A program made the translations under genes and the position numbers. Source: Endotrypanum monterogeii (lineage: Eukaryota; Euglenozoa; Kinetoplastea; Trypanosomatida; Trypanosomatidae). From it: a stretch of DNA of 14,764 nucleotides. The notes beneath the pieces are model-generated. The model worked only from the letters and a program-made list of their open reading frames with translations, had not been told where the DNA came from and did not search any database. Positions 8,001 through 14,764 of this stretch are shown here, in pieces; the first letter of the stretch is position 1; every line of letters starts with the position of its first letter. The stretch covers positions 132,705 to 147,468 of the forward strand of contig CM007323.1 in the NCBI GenBank assembly GCA_000333855.2. Reading direction: 5' to 3'.

Positions 8001-8080
8001 GTCGAAACGGAAAGCGTTGGGTGGGTGCAATGACGGTGTCGCCGCACAACACCCCTGTGAGATCGCCTATGCTGACATGA
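5063..8080 (+). CDS. Ankyrin-repeat DHHC-family protein (Akr1/HIP14 architecture) with degenerate catalytic motif
   Basis: The protein has 1005 residues. Residues 77-345 form an ankyrin block of five to six units, with clear cores near 114-145, 146-180, 250-284, 285-318 and 319-345 (for example GHTALHWAITAGNTDVARYL). Six membrane helices follow at about 408-432, 436-454, 498-521, 603-625, 701-723 and 868-889. This is the Akr1/HIP14 layout, with the cysteine-rich domain between helices 4 and 5. That domain is recognisable without gaps: PxR (669-671), one cysteine (C675), D686, G697 and the NxxF motif (700-703) are kept. However, the DHHC tetrad reads D-G-Y-S (686-689; 7118-7129), and the other zinc cysteines and histidines are missing. 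After helix 6, RGATRMELANP matches the TTxE motif with the second T changed to R. Active family members S-acylate proteins at Golgi or endosomal membranes; this one lacks the nucleophilic cysteine and is probably inactive. The start is the first ATG after two strong splice acceptors. Confidence 0.85.
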   Translation: MLENPLQRWNEEMGLDEHLPGTLGNNSHYYQRLADNYPYHIMGRNSLSSAQQQERGSTKSMQLFREQESLRRRKLPSCFEEACAYGNLQATVWMWAQGLVDIPTRQAIYEGNNASALMWAAFKGHLSIVRFLVDQGAPLQYTNALGHTALHWAITAGNTDVARYLLDHGADPSHCDRQGFDAAFTAVQSDRLALLLMLTEDTAREGHLLQTSDHGLVFYKPSAEQEALAATCVNPRTNKPYYLLSPKMRDIEGHTLMHWAAYRNSPATCQYLLDHWSYDVDAQDNRGRTPLVWAAREGFAEVIELLLSRGADRNIADSEGQTALSYARLRRHVEAVYVLVSYPTSSRNEAPSCVTDTAAASLHGTDSENTMRTALLAKVAAASAARPRYVSVRERRVAGTLCMMYTNITFAAMAIAGPVYIVFTFFITHMLPPVVNSFPFGLFFLKNILWNALMPKPTQSSRNTDRRQSPLKELDVPGNFADSARGTWRYRMRDPVNLCAWLSFLVVQVYAWNSLGLVPLFSSRHTAMSEDEAAALWGATTPPSASSTDGQSMVHYAGLSLLRLLTLQSNPLDKLQTNAVAPHDTAALTAAQNAYVTQSTSLVRWTLMLCLLASVTCAVMCKLLAGRSILRASEEGTLRTSPVWRITASRQYRWLHPRFFLQERHMQIPLRAFYCHERDAVVHGYDGYSSLLDSPIGRSNHIFFALSLTFFVLFEALVMVWGIQKTGALLGCPADVPWYRDALYGFQATETLAATVLKSQSPTTDVEGRAGTLPTNMTSQTLSPSAQAAGAPIASLAWLHMAMEVTLHGLPCRQYKILNEITVDYVKAELASSAVGKNHRSLLSPLRRCLFFLRYYIWPTRASMLGVWLFHYSALAMIVMGTVVLRQWLGVWRGATRMELANPLAQGSNGELVSIFPKDPQQAQRVEILNEDEERYYASLSPSKKPTSTTGSLESDANKGGRCLYADGNGIINVLAFLLGRNGKRWVGAMTVSPHNTPVRSPMLT

Positions 8081-8132
8081 CCAGAAGGAAGAGGGGGACC
8101 ACAGGCCGGGTGCCAACCTCGGCAACTCTGCA

Positions 8133-8142
8133 ATATATATAC

Positions 8143-8176
<34 letters not shown>
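8133..8176. repeat. (TA)n microsatellite in the 3' region of gene 2
   Basis: About 22 TA/AT steps, interrupted twice near the start by C. It begins about 50 bases after the stop codon, so it probably lies in the 3' UTR. Confidence 0.9.
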
Positions 8177-8180
<4 letters not shown>

Positions 8181-8591
8181 GTAGATACATATGTATGGGT
8201 GTGCGTGTATACATGTTTTTATTTTTTATTTTCTTCCATCTATGCGTGAATGATAAATAACGAGACGAAAAAAGTGAGCCTTTGATCAATCGAATCAGCA
8301 ACATGTCCCGCATGATGATTGCGTAAAAAAAAAAAAAAGAAGGTGGAAACGAGAGAGAGCGAGCGCAGGTGCGCGAACGTTCGGGGACCTTGAGTGTACC
8401 CACAAAGCACATTGTACGCTTCCCCCATCTTTGTCGCCGCCGCCGCCACCTCCCCCCTCCAAGGTGGGGAGAATAGAGGGGGGAAAGGGTGGCAGAGGGC
8501 CTGACTACCGTAACAGGTACACCCACCCGCAACCCTTCCCGCCCACACGGCCCCTCTCACAGAGAGACAGGAAGAGACACATTTGCTTTGC

Positions 8592-8620
8592 TGATGTTGC
8601 TCCGGTGCTACTACTTCTAG
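8592..8620 (+). promoter_or_regulatory. Candidate trans-splice acceptor of gene 3 (distal)
   Basis: The sequence tgctccggtgctactacttctAG is mainly pyrimidine, with its AG at 8619-8620. Spliced here, the mRNA would have a 298-nt leader containing one short upstream ORF (8832-8855). The same AG closes an 8-codon ORF from an ATG at 8594, so splicing here would remove that ORF. Confidence 0.4.
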
Positions 8621-8831
8621 CTGTCAAAACAATCTTTGCGCTATTGGGCGCCCACACACACACATATATATTTATATTTATTTATATTTATATATTATTA
8701 CTTTGCAAGAAAGGAACAACCAAAAAGTCTACTCGCACTCACACATTGGTGTGTGCGTGTCTGCCCGTGTGCAGAAAAAAGACATTAACGTGGAAAGGAG
8801 AAGCAGATACATTTCTGACAGGGTCCGTTGC

Positions 8832-8855
8832 ATGCACAGCTCTCAGCGCACGTGA
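8832..8855 (+). promoter_or_regulatory. Seven-codon upstream ORF before gene 3
   Basis: ATG at 8832 opens a frame of seven codons ending in TGA at 8853-8855, 63 bases before the gene 3 start and in a different frame. It would be in the mRNA only if splicing occurs upstream of it. If present it could lower translation of gene 3. Whether it is translated is unknown. Confidence 0.35.
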
Positions 8856-8900
8856 ATCGTCTATCCGACGCGGTGCCCCTGCCACACATACACACGCACA

Positions 8901-8916
8901 CACTCCTTCTCTTTAG
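8901..8916 (+). promoter_or_regulatory. Candidate trans-splice acceptor two bases before the gene 3 ATG
   Basis: CACTCCTTCTCTTTAG is a close match to a pyrimidine tract plus AG. The AG at 8915-8916 is followed by AT and then the ATG at 8919. Spliced-leader addition here would leave only two gene-derived bases after the 39-nt leader. This would still be translatable, but is unusually short. Confidence 0.45.
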
Positions 8917-8918
8917 AT

Positions 8919-11527
8919 ATGCCGTCTGCAACGCACTACGCCGCAGCTGGCTGCAACGCTGCTTTGCTGACGCCATCGGTGACGGAGACGTTGCCAGCAT
9001 TGATCCAGGAGTGCACCATCAAAGGTGTACATGCGGAAAGCACCCACCAGCGGCCTCGTCGAGAAGGCATCGGAAACTGTCAAAAGAAAGGCAGCATCGA
9101 CCAGAGCCCAGTGTCAACGCACGAAGGTGTTTCTGTCGGCGACGATCCCCCAGCACGCGAGAAATGTGTGGTGGTGGAAGAAGAAGAAGAGGACAACGTT
9201 GTCGATGAACTAGATCTGTACTTGAGCATACCGGCTTTTCCATATCATAGACCGACCACCGTCAGTTCCTCGAGCAGCTCCGGGCCCAGCTCTTCCCAGT
9301 GCTCAGAGAAGGCCGATCCCCGTGCAGAGCCGTTGGCTGAGCAAAGATCTGTCGGCGCGGTGTCACTGGTGCGCGCATCGTCATCCTTGCATGTGGCGAG
9401 CTCGGAGGATGGCCTCGACCATCGTAACATGGAAGAACGTGTTGATGAACGTGGTGTTGCCTCCGGGGCGCTCGCTCGTCCAGAGGCGCAGACGACTTCA
9501 TCGGATGTACACAACGCCGACTGCGAGGGTGCTGAGCCGACCGCCGGTAGAACAGATCCTTCTGCAGGGAGAGTGCAACAACGAAGCAGCGGAGACCGAG
9601 ATGGGGGCTCCAATCGGGGAGAGAGCGGCAGGCACTGCTCCGAGGATGGCAAATGTATGGCGACCCCCTCCGAGGTGAGTGTGCGGCTCACCACGAGCGA
9701 CACGAACGATGCCCAGGCACCACCGAAAGCTGTGGGAGCTGCAGGGAAGAAGAGACTGTCCAATCCGCCGAGGCCGCCGGCGGTCGTGGGGGATGACGAC
9801 AGCCCATACGCCCCGCTGCTGATGACCGAGCTTGACGGAGAACTACTTCAGCTCATCAAGGCATACTACATGCGCAAGAAGTCGCTGGTCACAACAGCAG
9901 CTGAGGGTATAGACGCGCCTCCGAGATACGCAGCAGTGCCAAGTTCGACCTCAGCGCAGAGCCACGCCGCAGTCTGCAAACCGGATCATGAGAGCGGATC
10001 GAATCAAAACAGCAGAGTTGCGACACTTCCTAGTCCTTCAGCAGCAGCAGCCGAGAGCCAAGGCAATCGCTGTGGCCCAAGCACTCTGCGTGATGAGCGC
10101 CTTCCGCCTCCGGCAGTCGACTATGACGATCACGGCCCCCTTGCCCCGCTGGGGGGTCGCCTCCCTGTCTCACACGCCGCTGGAACAGCATTGGACCTGG
10201 ATGTGGGGAGTGACGATGTCCTGGAAGAGGTCCGAAGGGGCCGCCACGGCCGCTCGTCGCACGCCGTTGGGCATCCTTACGGCGCCCCTCTGACCCCAGC
10301 CGCCACGACAGGGATCCGCTTCGAGGATGAGTTGTTCTACCTGTCCCCTTACTTCAACATGAGTGATGCTGGTGTTCACGGGGACGGCACTCGCTTGGGC
10401 CACGGTGCAGCTGCCGTGGCGGCCGGGCTTGTCTTACCACAACACACCTCCCCATCCCCTGCGCCTCTAAGCAATTCCGCGACCCTCGGTGGGACAAGTG
10501 TGGGGCAGCACCGATCTGCGGCAGCTCGAGAAACCGCAGTCTTTGCCCCGGACTCTGTGGCAGCGTCTCGCCGCTTTCACAGCGGGAACAGTACTGGCGG
10601 TGCAGGAAGCGCACTAGGCAGCGGTTTTGCCAGCGGCTTCAGCACTCTCTCCAGTCTGCCATCCTACAGCTCCACCTCCTTTGTGCGCGCCTACGTGTCT
10701 GACATCAGTCTCAGCCTTCAGCCTGCCATCATCGTGTCTGCGCTGACAGCAGCCCTCAACATCGTCGTTGTGTACTTTCTCCAGCAGCACGTGCTGGATA
10801 CGCGCGATCACCTCGGTCTCTTCCTCATCGGCAGCTACATGATTTTCTCCTCTTATTATATGATCTACTACTTCCTCGAGCGCTTCTCCGACTCCTTCCG
10901 TCGCATCGCATCGCAGGATAAAAAATTCTACATCATCGGCAATCTCATCAAAGCGGGTATTTTAATCTCCATCACGCCCTTCGCCTGCGTGCACCTCGTC
11001 AAGATCATCGTCTTTGATGAGTGGGAGAGCAATATCCTGCGCAATCTCGGTTGCATCTACGCGATACCAGACTTTATATCCATGGTCATTGTGCGGCGCA
11101 TGCGGTGGTCGACATGGGTGCATCACGCCTGTGTTGTTGTCTTCAACTACTTCAGTATAATGAACAACTACCAGCATGAAAACGTGTGTCGCTGTGTCGT
11201 CGTGTATGCCGCTTTCTCGTCCTTCGCCTACTGTGTCAATGTTCTTTTGGCGTCCCGCTTTCTCGGTGTATCAGCCAAGGTGGCACGAGTGCTTTCTTTC
11301 GTGGCGCTTGTCGTGTACGCCTTCTGCTGCGCCGTGAACTGGGCCTGGCAGGTGTACTACCTGCGCCGCCTTCTCACTAGCGGCCACGATCACTGGACCG
11401 TGTATGTGTACATGTTTCTCATCTCTCTGGTCATGTGGGATGACATTGTGCTCAACAACTGGCTGCTGCGCCACGCACGCAATAACGCCTATGCCGCCTC
11501 ACAGCACCTGCAGCAACATCGCATCCG

Positions 11528-11563
<36 letters not shown>

Positions 11564-11717
11564 GCAGCAGCACCCATCAGCATCGTCGCGATTCTCGTCG
11601 ACGCGGCTTCCACAACGCACGAGTCCTCTGAACCGAAGCCAGGACACACAGGTCGGTCATACCTCAGTGCCACTCCGACAGGTGACCCCTGTTGGGCTGC
11701 CTCCTCGCGCTCTGTAA
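8919..11717 (+). CDS. TLC-domain-like multi-pass membrane protein with long disordered N-terminus and polyQ tail
   Basis: The protein has 932 residues. The first ~585 are mostly low-complexity (serine-, glycine-, acid-rich), with two islands that look ordered: about 292-324 (DDDSPYAPLLMTELDGELLQ) and 465-480 (IRFEDELFYLSPYF). From about 590 to 865 there are roughly seven or eight hydrophobic helices. Near residues 714-736 the pattern Y-x3-D followed after 16 residues by HH (Y714, D718, H735-H736) fits the TLC signature of the TRAM/LAG1/CLN8 superfamily, whose members bind or modify lipids (for example ceramide synthase) or act in lipid homeostasis. Nothing shows which activity this one has, and no Hox or ceramide-synthase-specific motif was identified. 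The tail after 865 is basic and rich in Q, S and P, with a 14-glutamine run at 871-884. The start is the ATG directly after a pyrimidine-AG; the next clear in-frame ATG is about residue 169. Confidence 0.7.
11529..11570 (+). repeat. In-frame CAG/CAA tract encoding 14 glutamines
   Basis: The codon order is CAA, five CAG, three CAA, five CAG, in frame with gene 3 (residues 871-884). The CAA interruptions usually stabilise such tracts against slippage. It lies in the cytosol-type tail after the last membrane helix and outside the TLC-like domain. Confidence 0.95.
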
Positions 11718-12486
11718 TACATACATGAAAAAAAAAAGAAACAAAAAGAAAGCGGATTTCTTGTGAGAGTACACATTCATTGTATAGGGGGGCACGACAG
11801 CGCCTCCTCCCTCTACCCCTGAGGTCCCATGACACATACAAACACACTTACGTATATATATATATTTTTTTTTTTCCCCACGTGCCCCGGCCATCAACAC
11901 TGTCGCCACCACCACCACCACCCCCCGCTGTTGCTTTTTATCATCCCCCTTACAAACTCCTTACTTCCCTATGGGCTACCCCTGGGGTATCGGTTTTCAC
12001 GTCACCCCGAGGGACTGAACAACACCCCTCTCCTCCCTTCATCCTGGCCTCCTGTGCCGACGGTCCTGCCATGAAGCGCACCACCACCACCACCCGCCTG
12101 TCGCTCCTTGATGTAAACACGCCAGTGCTTATCTCATCGATTCTTCGATGACTCCCTCCACTGTCATCTACTTCCTTCTCTTCCCTTCGGCTTTATTGTC
12201 ATGTGTATATGCATGTGTTTGTTTTCCTTTTTTCTCTTTGTTCTCGATCACGCGAACAACCCAAACCTCCCTCTCCCGACTTGAAGACCGACACATATAC
12301 ACACGCTATATTGGATTTTTGTTTTTTTTTGGGCGAGTATTAGCCTCCTACACCGCCTCCACCACCCTTATCACCTCCTCCCCGACCACTCGTCATCTTC
12401 AAGTTGGGTCCCTCAGTCGCTGGCTCACTCGCCTCTCCATCTCTATCGGCGGCAATTTTTTTTTTCGGCTGCTGTTTGTTTGTACA

Positions 12487-12516
12487 CTGTGTCCCCCCCC
12501 CCCTCTGTTGCTTCAG
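12487..12516 (+). promoter_or_regulatory. Probable trans-splice acceptor of gene 4
   Basis: A C/T run (gtccccccccccctctgttg) followed by cttcAG, with the AG at 12515-12516, is the strongest acceptor-like site upstream of gene 4. The leader would be 231 nt and would contain the (GT)n tract and one upstream ORF at 12598. Later AGs (12565-12566, 12606-12607, 12711-12712) have weaker tracts, but 12606-12607 or 12711-12712 would remove the upstream start codon. Confidence 0.5.
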
Positions 12517-12567
12517 CCATCTTTTTTTTTTTGTCATTGGTGTGGAGGGCTTCTGTGTTCTCGGTAG

Positions 12568-12592
12568 GTGTGTGTGTGTGTGTGTGTGTGTG
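12568..12592. repeat. (GT)n microsatellite in the gene 4 leader region
   Basis: About 12 GT units directly upstream of a candidate upstream ORF. Confidence 0.9.
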
Positions 12593-12597
12593 CGCGT

Positions 12598-12660
12598 ATG
12601 GTTGGCAGTGCCCTCTCTTTTGTATTTCGACTCGTCCGTGCTTTCATCTTGTTCGCGTAA
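12598..12660 (+). promoter_or_regulatory. Twenty-codon upstream ORF before the phosphate transporter
   Basis: ATG at 12598 opens 20 codons ending in TAA at 12658-12660, 87 bases before the transporter start and not overlapping it. The peptide would be hydrophobic (MVGSALSFVFRLVRAFILFA). It is in the mRNA only if the acceptor at 12515-12516, or another site before 12598, is used. A regulatory role is conjecture. Confidence 0.4.
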
Positions 12661-12747
12661 TTGATCGCTCGCTTCCCTTGAACTCCTCTGGCACGCTGTC
12701 ACACAGACACAGTCACACACAGACCTGCCCTCTCCACTCCAGCGACG

Positions 12748-14469
12748 ATGATTCACCCGTACCTCTGGATCGTGGTGGTGGGTGGCTTCGTTTGCTTTTT
12801 GGTGGCGTGTGGAAACGGGGCGAATGACCTCGCCAACGCCTTCGGCACGAGTTATGGCGCACGCGTGCTCACCATGCTTCAGATCGTTATCCTCGCGGCC
12901 GTATGCGAGTTTGCGGGCTCCGTCGGGCTCGGCAGCAACGTTGCCACCACCATGTCCAGTGGCATCGCCAAAGCATCGGCCTTCCAAGGCGACCCCTACG
13001 TGCTCATGTACGGCTTTCTGTGCACCCTTGGCGCGACCTTCATCTGGCTTCTGGTCGCGACGCTGCAAGACTTACCCGTCTCCTCCCACCACGCTGTCGC
13101 TGGTGGCATCATTGGCTTCGCCCTGGTTCACGGTGGCAGCGATGCGGTGGTGTGGGCCGGTAGAAAAAGTACCTTCCCATACGTTTATGGTGTCGCCCCC
13201 ATCATCATCTCCTGGTTCGTGTCACCGCTGATGGCCGGCTTCGCTGCTGCAGTGCTATATAGCATGACCCGCTACCTGTTTCTGGAGAGAAATTTTGCTG
13301 TGCGCCTTGCGCCGTACATAATGCCTGTCGTTGTATTCGTATTATTCTTCCTTGAGTTCATCTTTATATTCCTGAGCGCTGCCAGCAGTCAGCTCTCGTG
13401 GACATCCGGGTATGCTGTGGGGATGGCGGCCGTCGTAGCCACAGGCGTGACAGTGTTGTCGCTTTTTCTGATTCCCCTCCTGAAGCGCCGCATCACGTCT
13501 CTACGCCGGTCTGCGGATAGACGCGCAGCGGAGGAGCACTGCGATGCGGTGGAGGCGATGCGGCAAAGTCTGTCGGGCGCGCGCGTGTTGAGCCAGCAGA
13601 CCTTCCAGACGGAGAACCTGGCGGCTGAGCACCGCAGCAGAGAGAAGCATCGCCGCCAGGAGAAGAGGGAAGTTGCGAAGATGGAGAAGCCGAAGCCCAC
13701 GAATGAGCGAAACATCGATGCCGAAGACGCGGGTAGCGCAAATAAACTCGGTGCTGCGCTGCGCCAGGTGGACGGCGCCGTGGTCCGTGACGACTCCTCG
13801 GATTTGGATGGCGTCTATGACGAGACCACCTTTGGAAGTGCTCAAACGAGTCAAGACAGAGCCGATGCCTGCGGCGTGCTGGAGATCGACCCAAGGCACA
13901 ACTACCTGAAGTACGACCACAGCGGTGTGCGCCTGTTCGACCCGCGTGCCGAGTATATGTTTCGCTTTCTCCAAATCGTGACCGCCGCGTGTACATCGCT
14001 GGCGCACGGCTCCAACGATGTCAGCAACGCCATAGGCCCCTACGCAGCGATTTACCAGGTGTACCGCACCGGCGACGTGGGCAGCACATCAAAGGTCGAA
14101 CCGTGGCTGTTGTGTCTCGGTGGCGCCGGCATCGTGGTCGGCTTGGCAACCTTTGGGCTGCCCATCATGCGTCTGCTGGGCGAGAAGCTAGCGGTACTCA
14201 CCCCGGTGCGTGGGTGCGCGGCTGAGGTGGCCACGGCGCTCGTCGTCTCTCTGGCATCCACCTACGGTATCCCCGTGTCGTCTACGCACTGCATCACCGG
14301 CGCTGTACTCGCCATCTCCATGGTCGATATCGGATTCCGTCGCGTGCGCTGGACGATAGTCCTTAAAATGTATGTGGGTTGGGTATGTACGCTTCTCGCC
14401 ACCGCCATCATGAGTGCCTGCTTCTTCGCGCAGGGCATCGCATCACCGGTGCCGCAAAGCAATAAATGA
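12748..14469 (+). CDS. PiT/PHO89-family inorganic phosphate transporter (SLC20-like)
   Basis: The protein has 573 residues, the normal size for this family. It has the two diagnostic inverted half-repeats: GNGANDLANAFGTSYGA at about 22-38 and HGSNDVSNAIGPYAA near 420-434. Each half also carries its PVSS...H motif (DLPVSSHHAVAGGIIGF near 108-124 and IPVSSTHCITGAVLAI near 509-524). There are about seven helices before and three to four after a large hydrophilic loop (about 245-400) that is rich in charged residues, as in eukaryotic PiT proteins. The family moves phosphate with Na+ (or H+) at the plasma membrane or at acidic/osmoregulatory compartments; a homologue is studied in Trypanosoma cruzi. 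Coupling ion and location cannot be read from this sequence. The start is an ATG in good context at the first hydrophobic helix; no cleavable signal peptide is expected. It is complete, with TGA at 14467-14469. Confidence 0.95.
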   Translation: MIHPYLWIVVVGGFVCFLVACGNGANDLANAFGTSYGARVLTMLQIVILAAVCEFAGSVGLGSNVATTMSSGIAKASAFQGDPYVLMYGFLCTLGATFIWLLVATLQDLPVSSHHAVAGGIIGFALVHGGSDAVVWAGRKSTFPYVYGVAPIIISWFVSPLMAGFAAAVLYSMTRYLFLERNFAVRLAPYIMPVVVFVLFFLEFIFIFLSAASSQLSWTSGYAVGMAAVVATGVTVLSLFLIPLLKRRITSLRRSADRRAAEEHCDAVEAMRQSLSGARVLSQQTFQTENLAAEHRSREKHRRQEKREVAKMEKPKPTNERNIDAEDAGSANKLGAALRQVDGAVVRDDSSDLDGVYDETTFGSAQTSQDRADACGVLEIDPRHNYLKYDHSGVRLFDPRAEYMFRFLQIVTAACTSLAHGSNDVSNAIGPYAAIYQVYRTGDVGSTSKVEPWLLCLGGAGIVVGLATFGLPIMRLLGEKLAVLTPVRGCAAEVATALVVSLASTYGIPVSSTHCITGAVLAISMVDIGFRRVRWTIVLKMYVGWVCTLLATAIMSACFFAQGIASPVPQSNK

Positions 14470-14610
14470 AAAAGCGGCATGCGCACGATGACCTCGCGCA
14501 CTCCGGGACGGGCAGGAAGGAGGCGACCACGTAGCCCTTCACCAACACACAACCTCCGCGTCCTTCTGTTTCCCTACAGTGTGTGTGTGTGATTGTGTGT
14601 GCCTGTGTGA

Positions 14611-14634
14611 TAATTCTTTTCTCTCTCTTGGCAG
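14611..14634 (+). promoter_or_regulatory. Acceptor-like site downstream of gene 4
   Basis: The sequence ttcttttctctctcttggcAG, with AG at 14633-14634, matches a trans-splice acceptor. It could serve a gene beyond the window, and would then help place the polyadenylation of gene 4 just upstream, since the two events are coupled in kinetoplastids. Confidence 0.4.
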
Positions 14635-14739
14635 GGAGGTGAGGGGGCAGAAAAGTTCCTCTTCGGCCCATCCACCGCAACCGCCATCAACACCCACACA
14701 CCCGATCCCCCCCCTCCTCCCTCCTCTCTCGTTGTTCCA

Positions 14740-14764
14740 CATATATGTTATATATATATATATA
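14740..14764. repeat. (TA)n run at the window edge
   Basis: ATATATGTT followed by TA units up to the last base; the run continues beyond the window. Confidence 0.85.

Larger units (their letters stand above)
8081..8918 (+). other. Spacer between genes 2 and 3
   Basis: About 840 bp with no convincing gene. It holds (TA)n at 8133-8176, an A13-14 run near 8325-8338, C/T-rich tracts (8421-8460 and 8521-8560), an AT-rich segment at 8663-8700, several acceptor-like AGs (8561-8562, 8619-8620, 8915-8916) and two tiny upstream ORFs at 8594-8620 and 8832-8855. Confidence 0.7.
11718..12747 (+). other. Spacer between genes 3 and 4
   Basis: About 1 kb without a supported gene. It starts with an A-run (11727-11736), then (TA)n plus T-run (11853-11875), a CCA/CAC-rich tract (11905-11930), C/T-rich stretches, T-runs (12319-12329, 12456-12465, 12521-12532), a C-run near 12493-12502 and (GT)n at 12568-12592. 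The open frames across it are pyrimidine-driven (F/S/P/L-rich) and unlike the coding style of the four genes. It probably holds the 3' UTR of gene 3 and the splice and leader signals of gene 4. Confidence 0.7.
14470..14764 (+). other. 3' non-coding sequence after gene 4
   Basis: No gene is seen. The stretch contains a short (GT)n near 14579-14591, a polypyrimidine tract with AG, C-rich and T/C-rich sequence and a terminal (TA)n. Confidence 0.7.

Noticed and set aside
5063..8080. Gene 2 as an active palmitoyltransferase
   Set aside because: The architecture fits, but the nucleophilic cysteine, both catalytic histidines and most zinc ligands are missing.
7870..8532. 220-codon frame on the minus strand
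   Set aside because: It overlaps the end of gene 2 and includes the (TA)n tract as a YIYIYI run; no plausible domain.
12340..13068. 242-codon frame on the minus strand
   Set aside because: It overlaps the gene 4 coding sequence and translates microsatellites as HTHTHT; it is an antisense shadow.

Overview
The window reads as nuclear DNA of a trypanosomatid, most likely Leishmania or a close relative; the species cannot be fixed from sequence alone. Four long intronless genes lie head to tail on the + strand. They are GC-rich and separated by roughly 0.8-1.0 kb spacers. The spacers are full of pyrimidine runs, (CA/GT)n and (TA)n microsatellites and homopolymers, and have AG dinucleotides placed like spliced-leader trans-splice acceptors. 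No bacterial-type promoters, operators or Shine-Dalgarno sites are expected or seen, and no tRNA, rRNA or CRISPR is recognisable.

Layout: 1-1344 is non-coding. It opens inside a 131-bp tandem repeat (about three copies, 1-408), followed directly by an inverted, purine-rich copy of the repeat's end with a G-quadruplex motif. Gene 1 (1345-4062) is a secretory-pathway, multi-pass protein whose membrane block and C-terminal tail resemble the NEMP/TMEM194 family of inner nuclear membrane proteins. Gene 2 (5063-8080) has the ankyrin-repeat plus six-helix layout of Akr1/HIP14 palmitoyltransferases, but its DHHC catalytic motif reads DGYS and most zinc ligands are gone, so it looks like a pseudo-enzyme. 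Gene 3 (8919-11717) has a long disordered N-terminal half, a TLC-like membrane domain and a polyglutamine tail. Gene 4 (12748-14469) is a clear PiT/PHO89-family phosphate transporter. After it come 3' non-coding sequence, one more acceptor-like site and a (TA)n run that reaches the window edge.

All four genes encode multi-pass membrane proteins. Co-orientation fits the long polycistronic units of kinetoplastids, where neighbours need not share a pathway, so a common function is not inferred. Expression is probably set after transcription: alternative splice acceptors, very short or ATG-free leaders and small upstream ORFs are visible. The most unusual items are the inactivated DHHC protein, the NEMP-like protein, and the repeat array ending in a purine hairpin.
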